64,000 nucleotides of DNA from Hippophae tibetana (taxonomy: Eukaryota; Streptophyta; Magnoliopsida; Rosales; Elaeagnaceae): NCBI GenBank assembly GCA_037013495.1, contig CM072805.1, positions 37,815,169 through 37,879,168 on the forward strand, given 5' to 3'. Below are positions 25,822 to 39,275 of the stretch, in pieces. Numbering within the stretch: position 1 is the first letter of the stretch; every line of letters starts with the position of its first letter. Made by a program: the position numbers and the translations under genes. The notes under the pieces are model-generated. The model was not told where the DNA came from, did no database searches, and was given only the letters and a program-made list of their open reading frames with translations.

Positions 25822-26911
25822 CATATATTTTAATTTATATATTTTAATTAATAATTAAACTTTAAATTTTTATATATCCAAATAAACTATATACATTTGA
25901 ATTACAAATTTATTAACAATTCGTTTTGGTTGGAAATATAATTTTAGAATTTAATATTTTGTAAGACATTATTTTTATTTATTTATTTTGATGAACGTGT
26001 GAGACATTATTAACTTAGAAGGTTAGAAGATTTAAATTGGGCCTTTAGAAAGCCCAGCCAAAAAAACATAAATATGAAATCTTATATGTATAAGATCCTC
26101 GAAGGTAGCAATATGTTTTATGATCCTAAAAATATCATCAATTTAGTACCTTATAGTCCTCATTAACATGTTACGACTGGTTTTATAAGATGCCAAAAAT
26201 ATAGTTTTTTTCTTAAATATGTTATAATTAATTTTTAAATGAGTACATTAATAAAGATATAATAAATCATATAAAATATAATTAAATATAACCCACTCAA
26301 ATTATATATTTTATAAGTTTAAATATATTGATTTTTGTTTTGGATATAAAAAACAACTTACATTATTAAAATTTATAAACTAATATTAAAACGAATCGAA
26401 ATATATATTACTACACATATATTTTTTAATTGTATATATTTGTATATTTTAATTAATTTTTTATGTCAATGATATCTAATTAAATCACAAATTTATTAAC
26501 AAATAGTACATCATTGGTTGAAAATATAATTTTAAAATTTAATATTTTACAAGATATTATTATTATTATTATTATTTGATAAATCTATGCATTATTAACT
26601 TAGAAGGTTAGAAGATTAAAAGATTTGAATTTCAAATACAAGATCTTACATGTATAAAATTCTTGAAAGTAACAATATTTTTCAAGATCTTAAAAATATC
26701 CTCAATTTATTACTTTATTGTCCTTATTAACATGATATGACTAGTTTATAAGATCTCAAACATATAGTTTTTTTTAATATGTTATAATTAGTTTTAAAAT
26801 AAGTGCATTAGTAAAAAGATATTAAACAATAAAACAACATATTCAATTAAATTTGAGCTAATTTATATATATTTTATAAGTTTAAATATATTAATTTTTG
26901 TTTTAGAAATA
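25822..26911. repeat. Tandem duplication, ~590-bp period
   Basis: The segment 25822-26343 is repeated in the same orientation at 26412-26911. Ordered shared blocks include acaaatttattaaca, ttggttg.aaatataattt, attattaacttagaaggtta, catgtataa, atgttataatta and tttataagtttaaatatatt. Identity is roughly 75-80%. No coding content is recognised. Confidence 0.7.
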
Positions 26912-28525
26912 CAAACCGACTTGTGTAAGTCGTTTAGGTATTAAATTTTTTAATTAATACTTAAACAAACAAATTAATTATTTTAATTAAAAATTTAAAT
27001 TATTTTATTTTAAATTTTTAATAATTTACTCATTTTTATGAGTTATTTTATTTTTAAAAATTGGTGCACAATTCTATCTTCAATGTTAATTTATAACTTT
27101 TTAATTAAATTATTGATTAAATAATTGATCTTATTTATTAATTTAACATTAACATAAACTTAAAATAATTTAAAAATAAGTAGATTTAAATAGAAAATTG
27201 AATATATCAAATTAATATAATTATATTTGTTTAATTTTATGTAATAGATATTTTATAAATCGATTTTAATTTAATTTAACAAACCAATCTATTTCGATTG
27301 GATTAGTATTTTAATCAAAAATTAATCAAAACTAAACCACACTAACCACTACATTATACCTATCCGTATATAACAAAATAAATTACGTAAAAAATGCTAG
27401 CAAGTTCCCAATTTTAAAGGGATCTATTTTTTGTTAAAATCGTAAACGCACTCAAAATGTATATCAGGCATTAAAAATATAGTCAGTAGATATATAGATG
27501 AAATATAGTAAGTATATTAAGTATTAAAAAAATATTATTTATTTAAAAATAATCTTATTATTAGTAATAAATATTTATGTTATACATAATGTATTACTTA
27601 AAATAAAAAAAATATAATAATTAAGGAATTAGGAGCTATAGTTGTCATCATCTTAAACTTAATTTTTATAGGATGTGATTAAGAGTTTTATTGATAATAT
27701 GTATATAGATATATGATAATATATTGAGAGAGAAAGATCATTAGGTTTTCAAAGTTAGTTCTAATTGTTCAACGTGTTAGGTGGATCATGTTAGATAAAA
27801 TAAGTAAACGTATATCCAATAAAATTGATTTTAAATATTTTAATAAATTATTTTTATTATAAATTTTTTAAATAGTTTTATATTTTTGTTACATTTTAAT
27901 ATAAAAAAATATTATTTTTAATTTAAAATAAAAGAAAAAATTAAGACATAATTTTATAATTTAAACAGATTGAATTAATTATCTAATATATTTTAAACTC
28001 ATAATACTAATTTTTTGTATAATTATAATATTTTTATATTATATGATAGAATCTAATTTCATAATTAAATATATAATTATATAAAAATTATAAAATTAAA
28101 ATCATTAATATTATATAACAAATATACTATAAAGTTTAAGCTAACTTTTCCTGTAGGCCGTGTCCGGTTTTCCTAGATCTATACTTGGGCCAAGAAAATT
28201 CCTATGTCAAACCCAATTAAGGGAAAATGACCAACTTGGACATTAGCATTTGACACTTTCATTTAACATGAATTATTTGTTGGTCTTAAGTAATCGCGGT
28301 GATTCAGAATAATAATAAAATTATTAAATATAATCAAAAACAGAACCAGAATTTAAATTTTAATAGACCGTAACAAATTATATTTTTATATTTTAAATTA
28401 ATAAAAAAATAAATTACATGTTTTAAAATTATAGTTTCAAGAATTATAAACAACTTATTTTTTAAGTTAGAATAATATTTTTTATTATTGAAAATAAGAG
28501 AAAATTAAAGTAAAAATAAAAGATT
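26912..28525. other. A+T-rich spacer, no gene seen
   Basis: Very A+T-rich. Only 28140-28310 is slightly richer in G+C, with no recognised content. Confidence 0.5.
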
Positions 28526-28858
28526 TGTAAACTTTTATTGCATCACAAATCTTTACCATTCCACGGTTTGGTTTCTTTGAAATCATACGTCAGTTCCAAA
28601 ATAGAACGAAATTTTTCATGTAATAATCTTTATAAAGCATCGAGTTCTCTCATTATTCATTGTTTTTTATATACATCATCAAAACACATCAAATAAGTAT
28701 AAGAAACCAATGAGAGCATCAAATCACAAATTTATTATAAATCTCGTATAAGTGTTGAATGATAGAAGATATGTTTTCAATCCATTTGTTTCCGCTGTAT
28801 TTAAATTTTGCATTCATATGGTTTCTTGAACGTTTTTGGATTTAATTATGATCTAACA
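28526..28858 (+). repeat. 5' LTR of Copia element 2
   Basis: Matches 33276-33622 across several blocks: ctttataaagcatcgagt, atgagagcatcaaatc, aatgatagaag, tatttaaattttgcatt and tgatct.aca. Edges are set by the TG at 28526 and CA at 28857-28858. Confidence 0.75.
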
Positions 28859-29950
28859 TTTTTTATTATAATCATTTTTGAAAACATCTCTCTTTTGTTC
28901 TGTTTAACGAGAAATTGAGATTTTGGGTTTTTTATTTTGCTTGTGTTTTGATGCATATGAAAATTATAAATTATTTCAATATTAATTTTAGAGTGATTCT
29001 GTGAATTTAAGCCATGAATCACTCGAAAATTGAATTCTGAGATTTTTTATAAAAAGAACGCCGAATTTCGTTGCCGAAATAGAAAGATGTGAAAAGGTAT
29101 CCATTAGGGTCAAAATCGAGTATGGTTTACCCGGGTGAAGGTTGAAGATGAATTTTAATAAATAAATAAATAATTTCAAATATAATTTTAATTAATTATT
29201 TAACTTATGTTTGTCATATGCATAATATTTATTATACATGTGATATTTATTTAAATACATTATGCTTAAATTATTTGTTTTGATATTTGTATATGTAAAT
29301 TTTGTAATTTATTATACATATAAAATTTTGGTTAATTAATTTATACAGTATGGAATTAATTGTTTATGGCTATTTATGGATTTAATTAGTGCTTATATTA
29401 TTTATTTTTGCGTGTATAATTTATTGTCATATATGTCATCTTAATATAGATAATATTTGCACATTTGAAATTAAATTAATATTGTTTATGATTTTATGCA
29501 ATAATTTAGTCTAAGAATTTAGCTAATATTTAAGTGATTCATATAATTTAATTAATTAGGGAGTAACTACAACATCTTTAATTAATTAAAACAATAATAA
29601 GATTTATTTAGGATCACATTTATAAAATAAATATTAATTGTAATTAATCATACGTGATATAATAAATCTTATCCCACGAGAATTTTTATTATATTTTTGT
29701 GTGATTAATTAGGATATAATATCAAATTATATTTTATAATTTACCCACGTAGATTAGAAAAAGTAACATAATTTGATAGTTTTATCCGAAAGTTAGGAAG
29801 AATCTAATTGAATTAAAACTTTAGCTCACATGCAAGTTTTATGTCACTAGATTCATAATTTTCATGATTTACATTGGTAAAGAATGAATATAATTTAGGT
29901 CTCAAATTTTAATAAGCATATAATTTTTAATTGCAACTTCTCAACCTGTA
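28859..29950. other. Leader region of Copia element 2, no gene seen
   Basis: About 1.1 kb between the 5' LTR and recognisable gag, A+T-rich, with nothing identified. It is unusually long for a Copia leader and may hold later insertions. Confidence 0.4.
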
Positions 29951-32900
29951 AATTTCTCTGATATCCGCTGTGACATTCCCGATCTAAAATGGGATAATTA
30001 TAAAATATGGAAAGAAATAATTCTCCTTCAACTAGGATGGATGGATATTGATTATGCTATTAGGAAAAATAAATCACCTAAAATTACTTAAACCAGCACT
30101 CCAAAGAATATCATGCTTTATGAACAATAGGAGCGATCTAATCGCCTTAACATGATGTTCATTAAGACTAAAATTTCTGCCAATATTCGTGGTTCTGTTG
30201 ATCAACATAACAATGCTCAAGACTTGCTAAAGGCCATTGATGATCAATTCGTCACTTTAGATAAGGCTTTAGCAAACACCTTTATTATGAATTTCTCTTC
30301 TTTAAGACTCACCATTGTGAGAGGTGTGCGCGAACATATTATGCAAATGAGAAATATTGCAACTAAATTTAGGCATCTTGAGATTGAGATGTCAGAATCC
30401 TTCATGGTGCACTATATTCTTAACACTCTACCACATCAGTATCAGTATAAATTATTCAAAATCTTGTACAATACACACAAGGATAAATGGTCAATCAATG
30501 AACTAATGACCATGTGTGTTCAAGAGGAAGGGAGACTTGTTATGGAATTTGATGAAAGTGAAATGTTGGATACAATGTTTAGGAAAGGAAAATATCAATA
30601 CAAGCATAAGGGAAGAGGGATAATTCCACCTCAAGTTGATATTAAGAAAGAATCCAAGTGTTTCTTCTATAAAAAGAAGGGACACATGAAGAAGGATTGT
30701 ATCAGTTTCCAAAAATGGCTTGAGAATAAAGGTAATCCAACCTCGATTGTTTGTTATGAATCTAATATATTTAATGTTAATATTAACACTTGAGGGATTG
30801 ATTCTGGATCTATAATTCATGTTGCAAACTCCCTATAGGGTATGCAAAATCTAAGGAAACCAGTGGAAAGTGAGCAATACATCTTATCCGGTAACAAGAT
30901 GGGTTCACATGTGGAGGCTGTAATGAGATGTAGTTTGATTTTAAGTAGTGGTTTTATTTTAGAATTAAAAAAGACCTTTTATGCTCCAAGTTTATCTAGA
31001 AACTTGATTTCAATTTCAAGACTTGTACATTTTTGGTTATTCCTTTCACTTTTCAAAAACATCTTTCAGTTTGTTTAATAAATCTGATTGTGTTGGGAAT
31101 GATATTTTGTTTGACGGTCTTTAATCATTAATTTATGAAATAACACCACTCATAACACTATGCATGTTCAAGTTGGCACTAAAATGTGTATTATTGATGA
31201 TGACTCTTTTACGTTAACAACACACCTCGAGTACAAACACGTGTTGAAGAACCAGTCCTAGAAGTACCATAAGTTTCTGATCCTGATCTAGTAGATGTTG
31301 AAGTTCAAAAAATGCCTGTAGCTATTGAATAACCAGCTGAACAACATGATCCTGCTCCTTAGGAGAATGTTGATGCAACATTAAGAAGATCTACTATAGT
31401 AAGGAAATCAACAATTTCTAGTGATTATGTTGTGTATCTATAAGAATGTGACTATAATGTTGGAGGAGGAAATGATCCTGAGACTTTTCACATGCCATGA
31501 GTTTTTCGATTTCAAACTTATGGTACAATGCCATGAAGAGAAGAGATGGATTCTATGGTATCTAACTGAGTCTGGGATCTCGTCAAGTTACGTGACGGTG
31601 TAAAAGTCATTGGATGTAAATGGGTCTTCAAAACAAAGAAAGATTCACAAGGCAACATTGAGAGACATAAGGCAAGACTCGTTGCCAAAAGATTCACTCA
31701 AAGTGAAGGAATCAACTATACAAAGACATTTTCTCCTGTATGTAAGAAAGATTTACTTCGTGTGGTTATGGCATTGGTTGCCCATTTTGATTTAGATTTG
31801 CATCAAATGGATGTGAAAATGACTTTCCTCAATGGTAACCTAGAGGAAGAGGTTTATATAAAACAACCTGAAGGATTCTTAGTGATGGTGAGCATTTGGT
31901 TTGTAAGCTTAATAAATCAATATATGGATTAAAACAAGCTTCCTGTTAATGGTATTTGAAATTCCATAACGTCGTCACTTCATTTGGTTTTGAAGAGAAC
32001 GTCATGGATCAATGTATATACCAGAAGGTTAGTGGGAATAAGATTTGTTTTTTGGTGCTATATGTGAATGATATTTTGCTTGCAACCAATGATAAGGGTT
32101 TTCTACACGAGGTAAAACAATTCCTCTCTAAATTTTTTGATATAAAGGATATTGGGGAGACATCTTATGTCATTGGCATTATCTCAGGAATCCTATATCA
32201 ATAAAGTTTTAGAGAGATTTCGAATGAAAGATTGTTCACCAAGTGTTGCTCCCATAGTGAAAGGTGATAAGTTCAATTTGTATCAATGCCCAAAGAATGA
32301 TTTTGAAAGAGAACATATGAAAACCATTCCATGTGCTTCAGCCGTTGGAAACTTGATGTATGCTCAAGTATGTACCAGACCTAACATTGCATTTATTGTT
32401 CGGATGCTAGAGAGATATCAGAGTAACCCAAGTGTTGACCATTGGAAAGATGCAAAGAAAGTGATGAGGTACGTGCAAGGAACCAAAGATTATTTGCTCA
32501 TGTATAGACGAACCGATGAGCTGGAAGTAATTGGGTACTCCAATGCAGACTTCGCTGGCTATGTTGATTCATGAAAATCAACATATGGTTACATTTTCAT
32601 GCTTACTGGTGGAGCCGTGTCTTGGAGGAGTGTGAAATAGTCCTTGATTGCTACTTCCACTATGGAGGCCGATTTCGTGTCATTTTTTGAGTCCACATCA
32701 CATGATGTATGGTTGAAGAGTTTCCTTTCTAGACTTAGATTAGTTGACTCTATTTGTAGGCCATTAAGATTGCACTATGACAACTCAACTGTTGTGTTTA
32801 TGGCTAAGAACAACAAAAGTTGTAGTCATAGTAAGCACATCGACATTAAATACTTGGCCATAAGAGAACGTGTTAAGAAAAAAAATTAGTCATTGAGCAC

Positions 32901-33275
32901 GTAAGCACTGAGTTGATGATTGTTGATCCTTTGCATGCCACTAATGAAATTCAAGGATTATGTAGAGAAAATGGGAATTGGTTCCACTTTGTAAATGTAT
33001 ATATACAAATTATTAATGAAACTCTTATATATTGTGATATTTTCTTATATTCATTTGCACCTTAATTTATTTGAGAAAATATATATTTTATTGGACTAAA
33101 ATTAAATATAGGATTTATTAATTAAGTTTCGTTACTACATAAAGTATAGTACTTGAGAAACTAAATACATTGTAATACATGAAAGATAATACTCGTTATT
33201 AGAGAACTTATCGCTATGATTCATGTATTTTGTTACTCAAGAGAATTTCGCTTAATGTTTACACCAAGTGGGATA

Positions 33276-33622
33276 ATGTAACATCAGAATGGTACAACGT
33301 AATGGTGAATCATGGTGGTGGTTTGATTTCGTCGGAACCATACGTCGGTTCCGAAACCGAATGAGATTCTTGATGGAAGAACCTTTATAAAGCATCGAGT
33401 CTTCTTGCTATGCATTATTTTTCATATACACCATTACAACGTAGAGAATAAGTGTGAGAATCAATGAGAGCATCAAATCGAAAATTTATTAAAATTTTCA
33501 TATAAGTGTTAAAATTTGATGAATGATAGAAGGTATGTTTGCAATCCATTAGTTTCCACTGTATTTAAATTTTGCATTTATATGATTTTTTAAATGTTTG
33601 TGGATTGAATTGTGATCTTACA
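33276..33622 (+). repeat. 3' LTR of Copia element 2
   Basis: Starts TGTAACATCAG after a purine-rich stretch (aagtgggataa) and ends gatcttaca. Similar to 28526-28858. Confidence 0.75.
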
Positions 33623-36600
33623 AAATGAATTTTTTCATCGATGTTATACGATGCATGCAACCCTTAGTATGAGAAAGATTTAGTATATATTAAGATATAT
33701 ATAGACTAAATATTAAAAATATTATTATTGTAAATATTTTTTTTAAATTACAAAAGTTATAGAAATTGTATCAAAAATATTAAGAAAAAAAATTAATTTT
33801 ATTTATAAAACATCAAAATAATCAATTACTTATATTTTAAACTAATTTTTTTATTTAATATATGTATTTTTAAATATATAAGATATTTATATTAATTAAA
33901 AAATTGTATAATAAAAAAAATATTTTTTATTAAGTATTGTAAAATAAATAATTAAAATGTTTGAAATGAAAAAAATAGATTATCCAATTATAACTACTAT
34001 CAATAAATAAATCTTTATAGTATGAAAATAAATTTTATTTATTATTTATTTTTAAAAAATATATTTTTTATTAAGTATTGTAGAATAAATAGTTAAAAGG
34101 TTTAAAATAAAAAAGTAAAATATCTAATTATAACTAATATCAATAAATAAATTTTATTTATTATTTATTTTAAAAATTATATATATATATATATATATTA
34201 TTTATTGTAAAAATGAAGAAAAAATTAAATTACAATGATTAATCATAAATAAATCAACAATTAATATTTATAATATTCTGTTTGATATTTTAGTAATAAT
34301 ATCTTTAATATCTAAAAAACTTTAATAAAAAATATTTAAGCAATATTTTAATTATAATACTAATTTATCTATATTTTAACAATATTATAAATATTTTTAC
34401 CATAATTTAATAAAAATATATATATAAATGATATTTTGATATCAGAATGCATAAAAACCGCAACTCAGTTATCTATAACTTCTATATTTTCTTCCCAATG
34501 AGTAAATTACGGTGACACACATTTAAATAATCGTGAATTTTAGCCTAATAAAGATAAATTTATCCAGATCCCTTCCCATATTGAAGTATTATGAATATAT
34601 ACTTTAACATATATTTTTCAAATTCCAATAAGTTAGATTATACTTTACTTAAAAAAGATTATTAGATGGTGATTGGCAATTATAAATTAATATATATTAT
34701 ATGTACGTAATAGAATTTTTATTACATATCAATTATTATTATTATTATTATTATTATTCAATATTTTATAAAAAAATATTTTAATTTTACAATAATTTAA
34801 ATTATTGTTAACATAATTTATTAATAATTATTTTATTACATAATTATTAATATAAAGAAAATTAATATTTTATACCAATAAATTTATGATTTAATGATAT
34901 GTAGTATACCAGAGTCTAAAGTTTATATGTTAATGATAAATGTATAAATAATATAATTATTTTTTAAAATTATAAAAATAATAATTGCTAAAATTACACA
35001 TTATAAACGCAACTGTATATATTTTTTAAAAGGATAGTAAAGTTGTTCCAAATTCGGGTGGTATGATTGTTTTTCAGTAGTTATTTAAATTATATCATTA
35101 GTTATTAAAAATTATTTAAATTTATATATATTTTTAATTTTTTTAAAATATATAATTTAATCTTTAAATTTTAAAATTTTAAAATTTTATACATAAATTC
35201 TTATATTTTTTTAATCCTATAAATTAATATTAAAATTTTAAATATATGTTTTAAGCTTATGATTTATAAATGTATATTTTATTAATAATTTTATATTTTA
35301 AAAATTTATATATTAAATTTCATGATTTAAAAATTTAAAATTTTATGTATAAATTTTTAATAATGTTACAATTTAATCTATTTAAAATCGATTTACTGTC
35401 ATAAATCTATGCACTGATTGCTGCTCCGACAATCCATCGACATAGGATCTCATTGAGCAAGACACAAATTCAGTTTCAACTTTAAAAATTCATGCATAAT
35501 TATGATTGATGGTAAAAAGCTGTGCATGCCTCTGAACAACAAGGGGAACCAAAAAAAAAAAAAACTGTTCATGCCCAAATCTCTTTCTATAATTTTTATG
35601 AGTATTTTTGTTACATAAAATTTAATTAAATATTAAGTATTAATTAATATTTATCTTTAAAAAAAATAAAAAATATTATATTTTTAAAAATACACTAAAA
35701 GTTATACAATTTGATCTAAAATAATCATAAAAATATAAATTTAATTAAATTTGATTAATATAAAGTATTAAAAATAATTTTTTTTATTTTTTAAATAATA
35801 AACTTATTGTTTTGTCGTTATCTATATTTTTCAAATATTTTTTTTTCAAAAAAACCCACTTATGTATACTTAATTAAAGTAAAATAAAGATGATATATTC
35901 TTATATAATTTTGATATTAATACGTGTCTTTAAAATAAAAGTTAGATGTTATATAAAAAAATTTCTCTTTTAATTATATCATTTTTAATTTTATAATTTT
36001 AGAAAAAAAATTACTTAAGTTATATGACAAAAAAAAAAATTATTTAACAATATAATTAATCAATTGTAACGGAGGTGGCAATTTAAAAGCAACAACATGT
36101 TCTTAATTCCCTTTGGATTCGTGAACATGGAAATTATTTTGAAAAAGAAAAATCCAAAGTAAAATGAAGATTTTTCATTGACAATATTTGCATGATAAGC
36201 TTTTTAGCTCATTCTCAACTCGCTATAAGAGGTGTCAATGTTCCATTACATTGCCATTATGTCGACAAGCTTTTATTCATTTTTACGTTGAATGAATTGA
36301 CACGAGTGTTAACATTAAGCAGTGGTTAGTGGCTATTAAGGATGTCTTTCTTTCTTTCTTTCTTTGTTTTTTTATTTTATTTTATGATCATTTTGGTTTT
36401 GATCTTCTTCTTTTTATTGGTATAATGTTTTCCTACTTAGTCCTTTTAAGTTACCGATGTATCTCTGAGACTTGCTACTTAAATCACTAATTCGATTCTT
36501 GATTGGGAAAAAATCACTATAAAACATATGATATTTGTGGTTTAATTAGTTCTCAATAAAACTAACCTATTAAGTTTCAAATCACACTTATTATAATCGC

Positions 36601-39000
36601 AATCTAAAAAAAAAAAGTCTCATATTTTAGGTGTAATTGCATTGTTAATCTTCTTTATGAATTGGATTTTATAGTAAACTTATTAAATAAAGTATATGAA
36701 TGACGCATTAACTAGTGCATTAATATTAGATGTGTTAATTGAATATTAATATAATAAAATAATTTGTAAATTTATTGGATTTTATCTTATTTAATATTTA
36801 ATAGAGTGAGATAATAATAAAATATTATATTTATTTTAAATAAAATTAAGAAATGATTAAATAAGATTTAAATAGAAATTGAAAATTTTAAACCATCGGA
36901 TATTAAAGGATAGGAAAACATACTTCACATCTCTAAGTAGTAGTAATCAGAAAATAGTTTTGAATAAGACAGGAAAAATCTGCTTCTGCGGACCCTTCTT
37001 TGACTTAGATGTATACGCAAAAAAAGTAACAGTATTTTAATCGTCACTTCAATCAATTAAAAAAAGAACATTTTGTTTCTGTAAAAATAAGTGGGACTAA
37101 GAAGTTATTGAAATAATTATAAAATTTATACCTAAGTAAAATTTTTACGATTTATAATAATTATTAAAAAAATTATTTTTTTGAATTTTTTAAAAAATTC
37201 TATATAACTACTTTAAAATCAATTATTATATAATTTAATTTAATAAATAAATTTAATATAATTATTTTTGTGTATATATATAGATTATTAATATAACACT
37301 ACTAGTTTATTTATGTTCGATTTTTATCTTAAATTCTATTTATTTTTAGAATTTATTGAATAAAAGTAGAATGAATGATTTGAACAACCGAACTCTCATT
37401 TTTTTTTTGTTTTAACTACTTTTATGCTTTCATTTCTTGATACGTTTATTTTAGGCAAATTAAAGGATGTTAATTTTTTTCCGTAAAAATTAAAATTTAT
37501 GGAGGAATTACCGATATTCTGTACGTGACGGGATAGATTTGGAAATTATTCTCTTCAATCCACCTGTCTCTTAAATTTCATTTTATTATTATTTTTAAAA
37601 TATATTATATATTTGTAAAATTTTATAATTAAATAAAATAAATATTTATCAAAAATAATATTTAATTAATAAATAAGTATAAAAATTAATATTATAATAT
37701 ATGAAACATAATTATATTAATTGTTAAATAAATAATATAAGTAATTTAATTATATTTAAAATTTATTAAAATTAATCACATAATAAATAAATATATTTAA
37801 AATTTTATATATATTTATGTTATTAAAAATTTAATTTATCATCATTATTTATTAATAAATAATCTCAGTATTCATAAAAAATCTGAACCTTTAATAAGAA
37901 AACTTCTACCTATTATTTATAATATTTAAATGAAAAATCTCCACATCTACACCCCTCGTCACTCCGTACCATTGACGTCTCTAAGGCTACCAAAGAAAAG
38001 AAAAGAAAAGACCTGAGCGGAGGATCCTAATATATTATTTACTAAAATATTAAACACAATTTATTCACATATTTAAACTTATTTTAAGTGTGAAATTAAA
38101 TATAGCCAAGTGTCATTTTTTTAAATGTATAATTCATTTATTTTTATTATTTTGTTATATAATTATATAATGACATTATATAAATCTAAAATGATTAAAA
38201 ACTTGCTAGAATATATTAATAATGATTTATAACTTATTAAAAATAATAAATTAAGGAAAATGTTTTTAAGTTGTGAAGCAAAAATATCACCCACCGCGTA
38301 TTCTATGTCATAAAATCCAATAATTGTTTAGTAGCTTTATTGGTTTTACTAAAAACAAATATAAAAATTATTTTTAAAAATATGATAATATTAAATTAAT
38401 AAGTAAAATATTTAATTATTATAATTTTTTTCAGTTTTTAGAATAATAATATATATTTTTGAAAAATAACATTAAAAGACTTTATAACATTTATAACAAT
38501 AACAATAATATTAAATATTAAATAAATTTTAATGATTACAATTAAAATAAAATGATATTTAATTTAAAATATTTTAAATTTATTTAAATAATAAAAATAT
38601 ATAAATTTAAAATAATTGATATTATTTTTATAATTATTAATTTTTAATATTTTTTCAATTTTTTTCTAAAAAATTATGCTCAACGTTAGTTATTAAAAAA
38701 TTGATTATTACTAACATATTATTAAATTTATAAACATAATAAAAATATTATTTATATCAATTAATTAACATAATTTCTAATTATAAAATTTTATAAATAT
38801 AATAAAAATATTATTAATATACATACAATTTATCATTAATTTATTATTTATAAATATTATAAATAATATTTTATAATATTTAATAAAATAAAAATAAAAA
38901 AATTAATAATTTTTTTATAATATTATAAAATTCGATAATAGGAAAATGTGAACTCTTTGTAAAATCTTAGTAAAATATGGGAACTTTATTTATGTTCCTC
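33623..39000. other. A+T-rich spacer, no gene seen
   Basis: More than 5 kb of extremely A+T-rich DNA. Apart from the small tandem duplication at 33921-34178, a TTTC run near 36350-36366 and an AAAAG run near 37993-38009, nothing was recognised. Confidence 0.5.
33921..34178. repeat. Tandem duplication, ~140-bp unit
   Basis: Two adjacent copies (about 33921-34061 and 34062-34178) share tattttttattaagtattgt, aaataaat, tctaattataact/ccaattataact and atcaataaataaat, with about 80% identity. The second copy ends in an AT run. Confidence 0.75.
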
Positions 39001-39048
39001 CTAGACTCTGCAACCTAGAAGAGTGTTAGCAGTATCATATCTTTTTCT

Positions 39049-39273
39049 TTGATATTTTCTCTCTCCTCCAGTTGCTGTCAGAAAACTGACAGAAGAGTGA
39101 GAGAGCTTGAGGGCCATAGACTAGAGATATCACCTATTCACCTACCAAACTACAGTATCCAGTTGGTAAAAATCTACGAAAATCACATTTGCTTGTGCTT
39201 AGGGTTGGGACAACTCGTTCAGCGTCTTCAACCTTTTGTGGGCATTTATGAGGATTCTCTCTCTGGTTCTTGA
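39049..39273 (+). other. Upstream open frame in the RINGv leader
   Basis: A 74-codon ATG frame ends with TGA at 39271-39273, two bases before the RINGv start codon at 39276. If present in the mRNA it would be an upstream ORF able to dampen translation or allow re-initiation. A pyrimidine tract ending in CAG near 39053-39073 looks like a splice acceptor, so the first part could be spliced out or lie upstream of the true start. The peptide matches no known family. Confidence 0.35.
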
Positions 39274-39275
39274 AA

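Larger units (their letters stand above)
28526..33622 (+). mobile_element. Ty1/Copia LTR retrotransposon, old fossil
   Basis: An old, heavily decayed Copia element. Similar ~330-bp segments at both ends serve as LTRs. Recognisable parts, in order, are gag with a zinc-knuckle-like segment (about 30000-30700), protease end (about 30790-31030), reverse transcriptase (about 31560-32300; matches around VNDILLATND and the K-W-F-K start) and RNase H (about 32500-32860, ending in the SKHIDIKY block). The LTRs are only about three-quarters identical, so the insertion is many millions of years old (inference). There are many breaks, more than ten. No clear target duplication or primer site was found, so the outer ends are approximate. 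Confidence 0.8.

Noticed and set aside
39085-39110. miR156/157-like string TGACAGAAGAGTGAGAG
   Set aside because: Mismatches in the core, only a 4-base hairpin loop, and a location in the RINGv leader; no proper precursor fold.
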